NCBI GenBank assembly: GCA_913031625.1
Contig: CAJWGB010000034.1
Coordinates: 1 to 34,379 of the forward strand
Source of the DNA: an uncultured Planctomycetaceae bacterium
GTDB lineage: Bacteria; Planctomycetota; Planctomycetia; Planctomycetales; Planctomycetaceae
Length of the DNA: 34,379 bases
Direction of reading: 5' to 3'
Part shown: piece by piece, positions 1 through 9,122 of the stretch
How positions within the stretch are numbered: position 1 is the stretch's first letter
Layout of the letters: the number at the start of each line of letters is the position of its first letter
Translations under genes and position numbers: made by a program
Notes under the pieces: model-generated
What the model was told of the DNA's origin: nothing
The model's input: only the letters and a program-made list of their open reading frames with translations
The model's database searches: none

Positions 1-2365
1 GCTCTGACGACTGCTGCCATGTGGCAGACATCAGGATCCGCCGGCACAGCCGTTTGACATTCCAGTTGTCATTCATGAACGAATGGGCGAGATGATCCAG
101 GAGTTCCCTGTGTTCCGGGATGTCTCCCTGGCTGCCAAAGTCTTCCGGGGTTGCAACAAGCCCGACGCCCCAGAGTGTCATCCAGATGCGATTAACGGCG
201 ACCCGCGCCACCAGTGGGTGCTCTGGATGGAGCATCCAGTCCGCGAGGTCGCTGCGATTGTTGACGCTGCCTTCCCGAATACTGGCAGGTACTCCTCCAG
301 CGACCTTCGTTGCTGGCTGATCATACTGACCGCGGTTCAGTATAGCTGCCTCGGTTTCAGCGGCGTGTTCTCTCATGACCATGATGCGGCGTACACTGGT
401 TGCCAGTGATGTTTCCTGCTGCCGCAATTCCCTGAGCTCTGTGAGCAGCTTAGCGACGCGTTCGTCAACCTGATTGAAATAGTGTGTTCGCAGGTCAGTC
501 GGCAGATGATCGGCACTGGTATGTGCGTCAGCTGCGAACAGACGGGCGAGTTCTGCAGCTGTGAGTGCGCGGCGCCAGATCCGGAATTCGTCGAGCGCAC
601 TGTCAGCCAGTCCCGATTTGCTGCGACGCCCTCCAAGTTGAGGAGCGACCGTGTCGTTTTTGATTTCGCATTCAAGGTTGTCGCGAACGATAGTGAGCGG
701 CTGCCTGCTGCCTCCAATCCATATTTGAACGCCGCTTGCCTTTCCGCTCCCATCCCACACGACTGCCAGGTGGTTCCATTTGTGCTCTGGTACCTTCGAT
801 TTTGTTGTTACGCGAATCGCGTTCCCAGGCCAGAAGTGGCACAGCGTAAATTGAATGTGACCGGTGTTGAGAAGTTCCAGCTGGACTCCACGATGGCCGG
901 CTTCCCAGACCGGCTTTGAGTTGTGAAAGATCGTCATCTGGTTGGCCGATGAGTGCATTCCTGCCGGCCTTCTGATCCACATGGCCATACTGAAGGCTTC
1001 TGACCTCGCAAACTGGCCGGCATCTTTGATATTCATCGGACTATCACCGTCGAACCTCACGCCGTTTCCCTCAACACCGGCAACCAGTTCGGCGCCTCCT
1101 GGCATTCCGGAACGGTCTGCAAACGAGAGATGCACGGCTGGCGGAGGGACTGTTAGCTGTGGTTTGCTTTTAAGCCATGTCTGGAAACGGCCAGTGCCGT
1201 CCTTCATTGCCTGAGCTATGGTGTTTTCGAGCTGGCTGATGGCCGTCCGAAGTTTTGTATGCTGCTTCTGCTGGTCTGCTTCGTAGAGGATGAGATTGGG
1301 AGTCGGTGTTGCATTGGTTTTCTCAGCGTATGTTCCCAGCTCGTCAATGTTGCTGAATAACGCGTAAAGAGAATAGAAGTCTTTCTGCGTGATTGGGTCG
1401 AACTTGTGGTCATGGCACCTGGCACATTCCAGAGTGAGCCCGAGGAAAGCAGTCGCGAACGTTTGAACACGGTCCATGCGATATTCCACGACGAATTCTT
1501 CCGGAATGACACCTCCCTCAGCGTTCTGCCGATGAAGGCGACTGAAGGCTGTGGCCAGTACCTGATCCGTTGAGGGATCAGGTAACATGTCGCCAGCGAC
1601 CTGCCACCGGGTGAATTTGTCGTATGGCAGGTTTTGGTTGAACGCACGAATAACCCAGTCACGCCATGGCCAGAGTCGCGTGGGCGCATCGTTGTCGTAG
1701 CCGAACGTGTCTGCGAAGCGAGCGACATCCATCCATTGGGCGGCCATGTGTTCTCCAAACGCTGGCGAGTCGAGCAGTTGGTCGACGACTTTCTCAAATG
1801 CGTCCCTCGACTGATCTGCAGCAAAGTTATCCTGCAACTTGAGCGATGGTGGTAATCCGGTTAGTGAAAGGCTGGCTCGGCGGAGCAGGGTCTCTCGTCT
1901 GGCTGGTGGCGAGGGACCGAGAGTCCGCCTTTGCAGTTTGGCAAGGACAAAACTGTCGATGGAGTTGGCGATCCACGGGGAGTTCCTGAGAGGTGGAGCC
2001 GGATTGCCAATTCGCTCGAATGCCCAATGGCGAGACGCTGGTGCACCTCGTGCTGACCACACACTGAGAATGTCGGTTTGCTCTGGACTGAGCGGGCGGT
2101 TCGCAGTCGGCGGCGGCATCATTTTGTCGGGGTCGGTTGACCGGATGCGTCGGATCAGATCGCTGGATGCGCCTATCACGGAGTTCACGGCGGAGAAATC
2201 GTTCAGGTCGAGTCTGAGCTCCGCTTCCTGACGTTCAGGACCATGGCACGGAAAACAGTGTTCCGAGAGGATTGGGCGAACGGTGCGTGTGAAAGACGAA
2301 TCATCCGCCGTCGCGGTCAGAGCGAGCGGTATGCCCATCGTCAGAAAAAGTCTCAGGCAGCGCAT
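1..2365 (-). CDS. PSCyt1-DUF1549-LamG-DUF1553 planctomycete surface/periplasmic protein, 3'-truncated by window edge
   Basis: I read one unbroken frame of 788 codons on the minus strand from the ATG at 2363-2365 to the window edge; the C-terminus lies outside. A signal-like N-terminus (MRCLRLFLTMGIPLALTATA) precedes a PSCyt1 cytochrome-like segment with Cys37-Cys40-His41 (CFPCHGP), a possible c-heme site, followed by the usual MMPPP. Residues about 130-340 are DUF1549 (PSCyt2), with a second CxxCH at 314-318 (CARCHDHKFDP). Residues about 420-580 look like a LamG/concanavalin-like domain, ending near LDEFRIWRRALT. The rest is the start of DUF1553 (PSD1), with HPLVARVAVNRIW. The family is abundant in planctomycetes; its function is unproven, with proposals of surface polysaccharide binding or redox work. 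It begins 49 nt after moaA, with no convincing Shine-Dalgarno. Shorter open frames within this span are in other phases and not real. Confidence 0.92.
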   Translation of the reverse strand, partial: MRCLRLFLTMGIPLALTATADDSSFTRTVRPILSEHCFPCHGPERQEAELRLDLNDFSAVNSVIGASSDLIRRIRSTDPDKMMPPPTANRPLSPEQTDILSVWSARGAPASRHWAFERIGNPAPPLRNSPWIANSIDSFVLAKLQRRTLGPSPPARRETLLRRASLSLTGLPPSLKLQDNFAADQSRDAFEKVVDQLLDSPAFGEHMAAQWMDVARFADTFGYDNDAPTRLWPWRDWVIRAFNQNLPYDKFTRWQVAGDMLPDPSTDQVLATAFSRLHRQNAEGGVIPEEFVVEYRMDRVQTFATAFLGLTLECARCHDHKFDPITQKDFYSLYALFSNIDELGTYAEKTNATPTPNLILYEADQQKQHTKLRTAISQLENTIAQAMKDGTGRFQTWLKSKPQLTVPPPAVHLSFADRSGMPGGAELVAGVEGNGVRFDGDSPMNIKDAGQFARSEAFSMAMWIRRPAGMHSSANQMTIFHNSKPVWEAGHRGVQLELLNTGHIQFTLCHFWPGNAIRVTTKSKVPEHKWNHLAVVWDGSGKASGVQIWIGGSRQPLTIVRDNLECEIKNDTVAPQLGGRRSKSGLADSALDEFRIWRRALTAAELARLFAADAHTSADHLPTDLRTHYFNQVDERVAKLLTELRELRQQETSLATSVRRIMVMREHAAETEAAILNRGQYDQPATKVAGGVPASIREGSVNNRSDLADWMLHPEHPLVARVAVNRIWMTLWGVGLVATPEDFGSQGDIPEHRELLDHLAHSFMNDNWNVKRLCRRILMSATWQQSSE

Positions 2366-2414
2366 GCTGAAATTGTAGGCTGCCTTCGTTTCGGTGTGCC
2401 AGCGAAGCCACCAA

Positions 2415-3416
2415 TCAGCCGCCGATGCTGTACATCGGTCGATCGGGCTGGACGTAGTCGGGGCTGTTGATCTGATGCCCCGCAGCTTTACTCTGAACGC
2501 AGGCAATCATTGCGTCGGCAATCTCATCGTCTGATCCGCCATCGCGAAGCAGGCTTCGGATATCCGTCTCTTCAAGGCTGAAGAGGCAGTTTCTGAGTTT
2601 GCCCTCGGCGGTGAGACGAAAGCGATTGCAACTGACGCAAAACGGCTGACTGACAGACGGAATGACACCAATGCGACCGCGGCCGTCTGCAAACGTATAG
2701 TCAGAAGAGGGAGCCTGTCCGGTTTGCTCAACGGACGTCAGGGTGCCGAATTCGGCTTCAAGAAGTGCGATGATGTCGGAGGCAAAGAGGACTTTGTCCT
2801 TTTGCCATTGGTTGTCTGCATCAAGCGGCATGAATTCAATAAAGCGTACCTGAGTGTCTGTGTCCCGAGCCAGTTGAGCGAACGGAATGATCTGATCCTC
2901 GGTCAGGCCTTTGATGGAGACAGCGTTAATCTTAATTGGAGAAAATCCAGCATCGCGTGCCGCCGAGATTCCTTCAATGACCTTGTCATAGCTGTCGCGG
3001 CGAGTGACCCGTTTAAACACCTCCGGATCGAGTGCATCAAGGCTGATGTTCAGGCGTTGCAGACCAGCGTCTTTTAGCGCTTCTGCCTGATCGCCGAGCA
3101 GGACGGCATTTGTAGTCAGGCCAATGTCCCGGATCCCGTCGATGGCGCTGAGAGCCTTGACCAACACCGGCAGTTCTCGACGAACAAGTGGCTCGCCGCC
3201 CGTCAGCCGGACTCGGTCAATGCCCAGCGTCGTGCCGATTCGGACGACGCGTTCAATTTCTTCGAAGCTGAGGAGATCTGCTCGCGGCATGAACTGGACA
3301 TCACCGGCGGGCATACAGTAGAAGCAGCGGATGTTGCAGCGGTCGGTTACGCTGATGCGCAGGTTATTGTGAACACGGCCAAATGTATCGATGAGTCGAC
3401 GAGAGGAACTGGTCAT
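2415..3416 (-). CDS. moaA: GTP 3',8-cyclase MoaA (molybdenum cofactor biosynthesis)
   Basis: Radical-SAM enzyme of 333 residues that, with MoaC, converts GTP to cyclic pyranopterin monophosphate, the first step of molybdopterin synthesis, in the cytoplasm. The N-terminal CxxxCxxC is Cys27, Cys31, Cys34 (TDRCNIRCFYC). The C-terminal substrate-binding 4Fe-4S site is Cys260-x2-Cys263-x13-Cys277. LTGGEPLVR is the usual SAM-contact segment. The protein ends in Gly-Gly, the C-terminal tail typical of active MoaA. Length matches the family. The start codon overlaps the moaE stop as ATGA (3413-3416), so the two are translationally coupled. No moaC, moaD or mogA lies in the window; they must be elsewhere if the pathway is complete. 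Confidence 0.97.
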   Translation of the reverse strand: MTSSSRRLIDTFGRVHNNLRISVTDRCNIRCFYCMPAGDVQFMPRADLLSFEEIERVVRIGTTLGIDRVRLTGGEPLVRRELPVLVKALSAIDGIRDIGLTTNAVLLGDQAEALKDAGLQRLNISLDALDPEVFKRVTRRDSYDKVIEGISAARDAGFSPIKINAVSIKGLTEDQIIPFAQLARDTDTQVRFIEFMPLDADNQWQKDKVLFASDIIALLEAEFGTLTSVEQTGQAPSSDYTFADGRGRIGVIPSVSQPFCVSCNRFRLTAEGKLRNCLFSLEETDIRSLLRDGGSDDEIADAMIACVQSKAAGHQINSPDYVQPDRPMYSIGG

Positions 3417-3847
3417 GATGGTGAAGACTCCTCAGATGTCTGAGGATGAATCCATTCTGTCTCGCCGCTTGCGTAGTGTTCTTTCTTCCAGATCGGTACA
3501 TCTTCCTTAAGTGTGTCGATCAGCCACTGCCCCGCTTCGAATGCTTCCCGACGGTGACCCGCGCTGACTGCGACTGCGACTGCAATATCACCCAGTTCAA
3601 GGTGTCCGGTCCGGTGGACGAGGCTGACTTCCATTAACGGCCAGCGTTCGCGAGCCTGCGTCTCCAGCTTCTGCATGGCCGATACTGCCATCTCGGGGTA
3701 GGCATCGTATCGGAGAGATGAAGTCTGAACGTCGCCCGTGAATTCCCGGACAGTCCCCATGAACAGAACAACAGCTCCGGCGGAGTTGGTTCGGACAGAT
3801 TCGGTGACTGCATTGAAGTCAATCGGTTGTTCAGTCAGTTCGATCAT
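3413..3847 (-). CDS. moaE: Molybdopterin synthase catalytic subunit MoaE
   Basis: 144 residues. MoaE is the large subunit of molybdopterin synthase. It transfers sulfur from thiocarboxylated MoaD to cyclic pyranopterin monophosphate to form the dithiolene. Family hallmarks are all visible: FMGTVR near residue 30, YDAYPEMA, HRTGHLELGD, the stretch SAGHRREAFEAGQW, and VPIWKKEHY, which holds the conserved Lys residues of the active site. It is first of a two-gene moaE-moaA unit with a 4-nt overlap. Its partner MoaD is not encoded next door, which is unusual but not rare. The start ATG at 3845-3847 has no clear Shine-Dalgarno. Confidence 0.97.
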   Translation of the reverse strand: MIELTEQPIDFNAVTESVRTNSAGAVVLFMGTVREFTGDVQTSSLRYDAYPEMAVSAMQKLETQARERWPLMEVSLVHRTGHLELGDIAVAVAVSAGHRREAFEAGQWLIDTLKEDVPIWKKEHYASGETEWIHPQTSEESSPS

Positions 3848-3871
3848 GGGAGCGATGAAAGAGAGGCACGG

Positions 3872-3892
3872 CTACCGTTCCATGATCGGTAG
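3872..3892. promoter_or_regulatory. Short inverted repeat in the moaE leader
   Basis: CTACCG and CGGTAG form a 6-bp stem around a 9-nt loop, 25 nt upstream of the moaE start within the 118-nt gap after cnoX. It could be a small leader hairpin or operator. It is too small to be the known Moco riboswitch. Chance occurrence is quite possible. Confidence 0.2.
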
Positions 3893-3965
3893 TGATGTTG
3901 TGCATTACAATCGAGAGGTATAGCAGGGATCACAAATCCGCGTGAACTGGAGCGACGGGGGCCAA

Positions 3966-4823
3966 TCAATACATTGCCGTGGCAAGCTCCCGCCGCAGCG
4001 CACTGGCCTGTTTGGATTTCGGCCCCATAGCAGCGAGGACGGTAACCATGGCGTCTTTTGCCCTGACACGGACTTCTGTCCGATCCGTACGAATGATCGC
4101 CAGAAGGATCTCACAGGCTTCGGCGTACCGCTTGTCGACTGAAAGTGCCTCAGCCAGTCGGATCTGAAGTTCGAGATTGTCCGGATCAGCTTCGAGTTCG
4201 GTCCGCGCAGCGGCTGTCCCGCCCGAGTCTTCGACTGAGGAACGCATCTCCAACTGCTCTTTCAGCTGTTCAGCTTCGGGTTCGAGAAAACCACGTGTCT
4301 CCAACTGCTCAATGATTTCGCCGGCTTCCTGAGCGCGATCCAGTCCAAGGAGTACTCTCGCAAGCGCGATTTGAATCTGGGGTGAGTCTTCGAGTTCACT
4401 GGCGCGGCGGAATTGCTCTTCGGCTGTCTCCAGGTCACCCGCCTGTTCGGCCTGCTGCCCTGCGTTCCATGCCTCCATCGCTGGTGAGGGCAGGAAGGAA
4501 TCCAGCCATTGGCGGACCTGATTCTCGTCACCAATTCCTGGAAGCTGACTGACCGGCTGACCATCGATCATGGCCACAACGAAAGGGATTGACTGAACAC
4601 CGAAGGCCTGGGCAATTTCCTGCATTTCATCCACATTGATTTTCATCAGGATGAAGCGACCATCGTATTCAGTGGTCAGTTTCTCCAGAATAGGCATCAG
4701 CATTTGGCATGGCTGGCACCATTCAGCCCAGAAATCGAGCACCACCGGGCAGTCACCTGACTGCTCGATAACGTCCTGACGAAAGTTTTCGGTTGTGGTC
4801 GTGCGAATCCAGGGGCTTTCCAT
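3966..4823 (-). CDS. cnoX: CnoX/YbbN-family thioredoxin-TPR co-chaperone
   Basis: 285 residues, about the length of E. coli CnoX (YbbN). The N-terminal thioredoxin fold (about 10-110) has the active-site WCQPC with Cys36 and Cys39, followed by the cis-Pro segment SIPFVV. The rest is helical tetratricopeptide-like sequence (AEEQFRRASELE, AQEAGEIIEQLE, YAEACEILLAIIR), ending in the CnoX C-terminal region. CnoX binds unfolded or oxidised clients, protects them by mixed disulfide and hands them to chaperonins. E. coli YbbN lacks a redox-active CxxC, whereas this protein keeps it and should have real oxidoreductase activity. It stands alone upstream of moaE with a 118-nt gap and is divergent from nhaA across 448 bp. 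Confidence 0.85.
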   Translation of the reverse strand: MESPWIRTTTTENFRQDVIEQSGDCPVVLDFWAEWCQPCQMLMPILEKLTTEYDGRFILMKINVDEMQEIAQAFGVQSIPFVVAMIDGQPVSQLPGIGDENQVRQWLDSFLPSPAMEAWNAGQQAEQAGDLETAEEQFRRASELEDSPQIQIALARVLLGLDRAQEAGEIIEQLETRGFLEPEAEQLKEQLEMRSSVEDSGGTAAARTELEADPDNLELQIRLAEALSVDKRYAEACEILLAIIRTDRTEVRVRAKDAMVTVLAAMGPKSKQASALRRELATAMY

Positions 4824-5271
4824 GACGTTGCTCGTATCAGTGTTGCGTTCAGGATCGGGAAAATCTGCCGGAAATATGAGATCTACCAGTCAGGGCCGCA
4901 AACTCAAGGTCAATGATTCGATAAAGAGCTCGGCCTGTGACATTCACAGAAGCGGGAGGGGAATGTGCATTCCCAAAAACTCGGCTGAATGCTCTGGCCC
5001 AAAGTATGGCAATTGGCTATTGCCCTTTATACGTTTCGTGCGCATTGCAGCTGGACGGCGGCATGGTGTACATCACTCAGTTTTCCAGCCCGTAATGTAA
5101 CAGTCTGGTTGCTCAACATCAGTTGAAGTTTGGCACTTCGGGCCGACGATGCCAGTCGCATGTCACGATGGGAAAATAAGAGAGAACCGGAATTCGTGGA
5201 ATAATCCATAGTCCGCACACCAGTCTTTGTCATCTGAAGCTGCCGCGGGTGAGTTCTCAACAGGTCGATCC
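4824..5271. other. 448-bp divergent intergenic region between cnoX and nhaA
   Basis: No convincing gene on either strand. It must carry the promoters of both divergent genes, but I found no good -35/-10 pair. It holds a 16-bp palindrome at 4959-4974 and a weaker TCAAC-ATCA-GTTGA inverted repeat at 5113-5126. An AATAAT (5200-5205), five of six matches to a -10, lies 67 nt before the nhaA start but has no matching -35. Confidence 0.6.
4959..4974. promoter_or_regulatory. 16-bp palindrome, possible operator between cnoX and nhaA
   Basis: GGGAATGTGCATTCCC has perfect 7-bp arms around a central TG. It lies about 135 bp from the cnoX start and 300 bp from the nhaA start. Its compact dyad looks like a binding site for a dimeric regulator rather than a terminator, although AAAAAC follows it on the plus strand. 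The cognate protein is unknown. Confidence 0.35.
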
Positions 5272-6726
5272 ATGAAAAAGACCATTCAAACTCTGCAGGA
5301 ATACAGCCTTCCCCTCATTGCTGGTGTCATCGCCGCGATGATTTGGGCGAACGTCAGTCCAGGTTCCTACAAAGCGCTGGTCCACACTCCGATTCACCGA
5401 ATCGGCACGATCTTTGACCATGCAGAGGAGCACGGTGAGCCAGCGGCCCAGGCAGAGTCTCATGCCACTGCGACTTCAGACGCTGATCACGGAGAGGTCG
5501 CCGATTCCTCGGACGGAGAAAAGCATGCAGCCGCGGATGGGCATGGTGGATTGGACCACTATTTGTCCCTGCATTTTCTGATCAACGATATCTTCATGGC
5601 CCTGTTTTTTGGGGTGGCCGCGAAGGAAATCACCGAAGCCTGTCTGCCAAACGGAGCGCTTAATCCAGTCTCCAAGGCCATCAACCCTCTGTTCGCAACC
5701 ATTGGAGGCGTCGTGGGGCCGGTTGCTGTGTTTATCTCCCTGAATACAGTTCTCGGAGACCCGGCATGGAAGAATGGATGGGGCATTCCAACAGCGACAG
5801 ACATCGCTTTGGCCTGGCTGGTGATGAAGTTTCTGTTTGGTGCTCGCCACCCCGCAGTCAGCTTCCTGCTGTTGCTGGCTGTCGCGGACGATGCGATTGG
5901 CCTTGGGATTATCGCAATTGGATATCCCGACCCCAATTATCCGACGCAGTGGTTCAATCTTGTCTGGTGTATCCCCGGCATACTGATCGCTCTGGGACTG
6001 CGAATGAACAAGGTACAGAATTGGGTGCCTTATATCGCCATCGGCGGGGCATTCTGTTGGTGGGGGCTCTACAGTGCTCACCTGCATCCGGCATTGGCAC
6101 TGGTCTTTGTTGTTCCTTTTCTTCCCGGTCCCAACAAGGACATGGGACTGTATGTGGATGACGGTGCGGACCCTCATGACAGCCCGCTGGAGAAATTTGA
6201 GCACGCTCTGAAGGGAATTGTCGACTTCGGGCTGTTCTTTTTCGCTCTTGTGAATGCGGGTGTTGCCTTTGGCGAAATCAGCGGTTTGAGTTGGCTGGTC
6301 GTCGCATCCTTGATTATTGGGAAGATGACTGGTGTCACCGGTTTTTCTCTGCTGGCCATGAAACTCGGGTTCCCGCTTCCGGAAGGAATGGGACGCCGGC
6401 ACCTGCTGGCGACGGGGGCAGTTTCCGGACTTGGGCTGACAGTTGCCCTGTTTGTCTGCGGCCAGGCGTTTACAAGTGAATCACTTCAGGGTGCTGCGAA
6501 AATGGGGGCCGTCTTTTCCGTGGCCGCTGCGGCAATCGGGCTGGGCCTGAAGGTGGGCCTGAAGATCCCGGGAATGCAGGATACTGCGAGTGGCAGTGAC
6601 GCCGAGCCGAAGGATCCGGGCTCAGCGGGAGCCGAGCCATCTGCGGCAGTTGAAACGTCGAAAGCGGCCGACCAACCAAGCGAAGAACGGGCGGACGATG
6701 TGCTGGCAGAGCCCGTAAAGGCCTAG
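5272..6726 (+). CDS. nhaA: NhaA-type Na+/H+ antiporter with His/acidic loop insertion
   Basis: 484 residues from the ATG at 5272; a TTG at 5227 in frame is less likely because MKKTIQTLQEYSLPLIAG is a typical NhaA start. NhaA expels Na+ or Li+ in exchange for protons across the inner membrane. Diagnostic segments are GIPTATDIALAW (helix 4, TD motif), the paired Asp206-Asp207 in LLAVADDAIG (equivalent to E. coli Asp163-Asp164), GKMTG (the helix-10 Lys) and SGLGLTVALFV. Residues about 44-95, between helices 1 and 2, form a long insertion rich in His, Asp, Glu and Ala. The C-terminal 40 residues are Ala/Glu/Asp-rich and probably cytosolic. It seems monocistronic. Confidence 0.92.
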   Translation: MKKTIQTLQEYSLPLIAGVIAAMIWANVSPGSYKALVHTPIHRIGTIFDHAEEHGEPAAQAESHATATSDADHGEVADSSDGEKHAAADGHGGLDHYLSLHFLINDIFMALFFGVAAKEITEACLPNGALNPVSKAINPLFATIGGVVGPVAVFISLNTVLGDPAWKNGWGIPTATDIALAWLVMKFLFGARHPAVSFLLLLAVADDAIGLGIIAIGYPDPNYPTQWFNLVWCIPGILIALGLRMNKVQNWVPYIAIGGAFCWWGLYSAHLHPALALVFVVPFLPGPNKDMGLYVDDGADPHDSPLEKFEHALKGIVDFGLFFFALVNAGVAFGEISGLSWLVVASLIIGKMTGVTGFSLLAMKLGFPLPEGMGRRHLLATGAVSGLGLTVALFVCGQAFTSESLQGAAKMGAVFSVAAAAIGLGLKVGLKIPGMQDTASGSDAEPKDPGSAGAEPSAAVETSKAADQPSEERADDVLAEPVKA

Positions 6727-6791
6727 TAACCGGTCTTGCTTGAGCTCGACTCCGGCGTTGAAAATGCATCGCATTTGTAGGCACACAGACT

Positions 6792-6797
6792 TATAAT
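6792..6797 (+). promoter_or_regulatory. Possible -10 element before the 6841-12813 cassette
   Basis: A perfect TATAAT lies 43 nt upstream of the ATG at 6841. No -35-like hexamer sits 16-18 nt upstream; the nearest, TTGAAA at 6758-6763, is 28 nt away. It may be a promoter needing an activator or an alternative sigma factor, or chance. Confidence 0.3.
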
Positions 6798-6840
6798 GGA
6801 GGCCTCTCCCAGGCTCCGTAAGTCTCTCCATGGTGCCGTT

Positions 6841-9057
6841 ATGAAATTGGAATCGTCTCTCCTGCGCCTTGTGGCTCCACTCGCGTGCGCTTTGGCCAGT
6901 CAAAACGCATTGGCTGATGACCCGGCCGTCAGCTTTCGTAACGATGTCCTGCCAATCCTCACAAAGGCAGGCTGTAATGCGGGAACCTGTCACGCGAAAG
7001 CGGGGGGCGGGCAGAATGGATTTCAGTTGTCTCTGCTTGGTTTCGAGCCGACTGAGGACTTTGAAGCCATCGTGAAAGAGGCCCGAGGCCGGCGGCTCTT
7101 TCGAGCTGTGCCTCGCGAAAGTTTACTGCTCCGGAAAGCCACCGGGCAGACTCCACATGGTGGCGGCGTGCGTCTGCAGGCCGACTCACATGGCTATCGC
7201 ACTCTTCAGTCATGGATAGCACAGGGCAGTCCGTATGCCACAGAGAATGAGCCGCTGCTGACCTCGATCACCGTGGAACCGTCTCGAGGGATTGTCCGAA
7301 TGAATGCGGATCAGCAGCTGCAGGCACTGGCAACATACTCCGATGGTTTGACTCGTGACGTAACGCAGTCAGCGTTGTTTGAATCAAATGACGACGCAAT
7401 GGCAGAGGTGTCTGAGAACGGTCTCGTTCGGACGTCTAACATTCCGGGCAAAGTGTCAGTCATGGTGCGTTTCGGAGGACAGGTTGCCGTCTTTACGGCA
7501 GCCGTACCACTTGGCGCGCCGGTTGAGTCGCTCCCGGCGCCCAATAACTTCATTGATGATCATGTCTTTGGCAACCTTAAGCAAATTGGCGTGCCCCCGT
7601 CACCGGTTTCCGATGATGCGACATTTCTGAGACGTGTTTCTCTCGACATTGCGGGCCGTCTGCCAACACCTGAAGAAACCACTGCGTTTCTTGAGAGCGA
7701 AGCTGCTGATAAACGAGAGGACGCCATTGAACGCCTGATACGCAGTCCGGGATACGCAGACTATTTCGCGAACAAGTGGACTTCGGTTTTGAAGAACCGC
7801 CGCGACGACACAAACGACATCATATCTAACTTCGCGTTTCATGCGTGGATTCGTGACAGTCTGCTGGCGAATGTCTCCTATGATCAGCTGGTCAAAGAAC
7901 TGCTTGCCGCCACCGGGACCATCGTCAGTAACCCGCCGGTGGCATGGTACAAACGTGTGAAGGATCCCAAGGAGCAGCTGGAGGATGTTGCTCAGTTGTT
8001 TCTGGGTGTCCGAATGCAGTGTGCGCAGTGCCATCACCATCCTTTTGAACGCTGGAGTCAGGACGACTATTACAGTCTTGCCGCCTTCTTTACGCGAATC
8101 GGTCGTAAACCGACAGGCGTCGCAGGTGAGGATCTGATCTTTCACAAGCGAGGGCTGGCAACCGCGAAGAACGTGAAGACGGGAGCGGACCTGGTTCCGG
8201 CAGCGTTAGGTGACGACGTCGGTAAGATCTCCGCAGATGAAGATCCTCGCCTCAGGCTCGCTAACTGGATGGCGTCTCGTGAGAACCCGTTTTTTGCGAA
8301 GGCCGTCGTTAACCGTTATTGGAAACACTTCTTTCGTCGAGGGTTGATTGAGCCGGAAGATGACATCCGGGAGACCAATCCACCCACCAATCCTGAACTG
8401 CTTGCAGCGCTGGAGTCGCACTTTGTTGAGAGTGGCTTTGATCTGAAGGAACTTGTCCGGGTGATGACTCGATCGAAAGCCTATCAGCTGAGTGCGGTTC
8501 CTAACGAACACAATCTGGTGGACCGGCAGAACTACTCCCGCTACTACCCACGACGTCTGCAGGCGGAAGTAATTCTGGATGCGATCGATGATCTGACAGG
8601 CGCACGGACATCATTTGCAAATCTTCCCGCTGGAACGCGAGCTGTGGCCCTTCCTGATAACAGTTACAACCGCTCTTCTGCCTTCCTGCAGGTCTTTGGG
8701 CGACCTAACAGTCAGAGCGTCTGCGAGTGTGAACGAGTTCAGTCTTCGAGTCTCGCGCAGAGTCTTCACCTGATCAATTCGTCTGAAATCAAAGGCAAAC
8801 TCGCAGTCGGAGGTGGTCGGGCGGCTCGGTTGCAGTCGGCTGAAATTTCTCATGAACAGCGGGTGAAAGAACTTTACCGAGTCGCCTTCTCACGGGAGCC
8901 TCGAGGCGATGAACTGAGTACTGCCGTGGCGTATCTGATTGAGCCGATCGAAGATGCAAGTGGCAAACCATTGTCCGAACCAGCGGCGTTAAAGCAGAAT
9001 CTTCAGGACCTGATCTGGGCACTCATGAATACAAAAGAGTTCCTGTTCAACCACTAG
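6841..9057 (+). CDS. Secreted PSCyt-like protein with Big2, DUF1549 and DUF1553 domains
   Basis: 738 residues from the ATG at 6841, where a signal peptide begins (MKLESSLLRLVAPLACALAS); an upstream in-frame start adds only non-signal sequence. Residues 45-51 carry C-x4-CH (CNAGTCHAK), a cytochrome-c-like motif. Residues about 142-225 resemble a bacterial Ig-like (Big2) domain. DUF1549 spans about 235-420 and contains CAQCHHHPFERW (Cys394, Cys397, His398). DUF1553 fills about 490-735. The family is planctomycete-typical, exported and uncharacterised; the Cys/His motifs suggest heme or metal binding. First of three genes in one direction (gaps 65 and 37 nt) with a PPC-domain protein and a DUF1501 protein, the usual genomic partner. 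Confidence 0.92.
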   Translation: MKLESSLLRLVAPLACALASQNALADDPAVSFRNDVLPILTKAGCNAGTCHAKAGGGQNGFQLSLLGFEPTEDFEAIVKEARGRRLFRAVPRESLLLRKATGQTPHGGGVRLQADSHGYRTLQSWIAQGSPYATENEPLLTSITVEPSRGIVRMNADQQLQALATYSDGLTRDVTQSALFESNDDAMAEVSENGLVRTSNIPGKVSVMVRFGGQVAVFTAAVPLGAPVESLPAPNNFIDDHVFGNLKQIGVPPSPVSDDATFLRRVSLDIAGRLPTPEETTAFLESEAADKREDAIERLIRSPGYADYFANKWTSVLKNRRDDTNDIISNFAFHAWIRDSLLANVSYDQLVKELLAATGTIVSNPPVAWYKRVKDPKEQLEDVAQLFLGVRMQCAQCHHHPFERWSQDDYYSLAAFFTRIGRKPTGVAGEDLIFHKRGLATAKNVKTGADLVPAALGDDVGKISADEDPRLRLANWMASRENPFFAKAVVNRYWKHFFRRGLIEPEDDIRETNPPTNPELLAALESHFVESGFDLKELVRVMTRSKAYQLSAVPNEHNLVDRQNYSRYYPRRLQAEVILDAIDDLTGARTSFANLPAGTRAVALPDNSYNRSSAFLQVFGRPNSQSVCECERVQSSSLAQSLHLINSSEIKGKLAVGGGRAARLQSAEISHEQRVKELYRVAFSREPRGDELSTAVAYLIEPIEDASGKPLSEPAALKQNLQDLIWALMNTKEFLFNH

Positions 9058-9122
9058 CTCCCTAAGCCGCCCTGCATGGGGTGTTCTATCTGGCCGCAGC
9101 GGGATTGTTGGAAATCAGTATT

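Noticed and set aside
1216-1824. Separate 202-codon minus-strand gene
   Set aside because: It is an alternative phase of the PSCyt/DUF1549 frame, which I translated without a break from 2365 to 1 and which carries the CxxCH motifs.
3848-3965. Molybdenum cofactor riboswitch upstream of moaE
   Set aside because: The gap is about the right size but shows only one 6-bp hairpin and none of the conserved multi-stem structure I would expect.
5476-6402. Long open frame antisense to nhaA (308 codons)
   Set aside because: The plus-strand frame encodes unmistakable NhaA motifs. The antisense product is polar, Gln/His/Asn-rich and motif-free, as expected of a mirror of membrane-protein codons.
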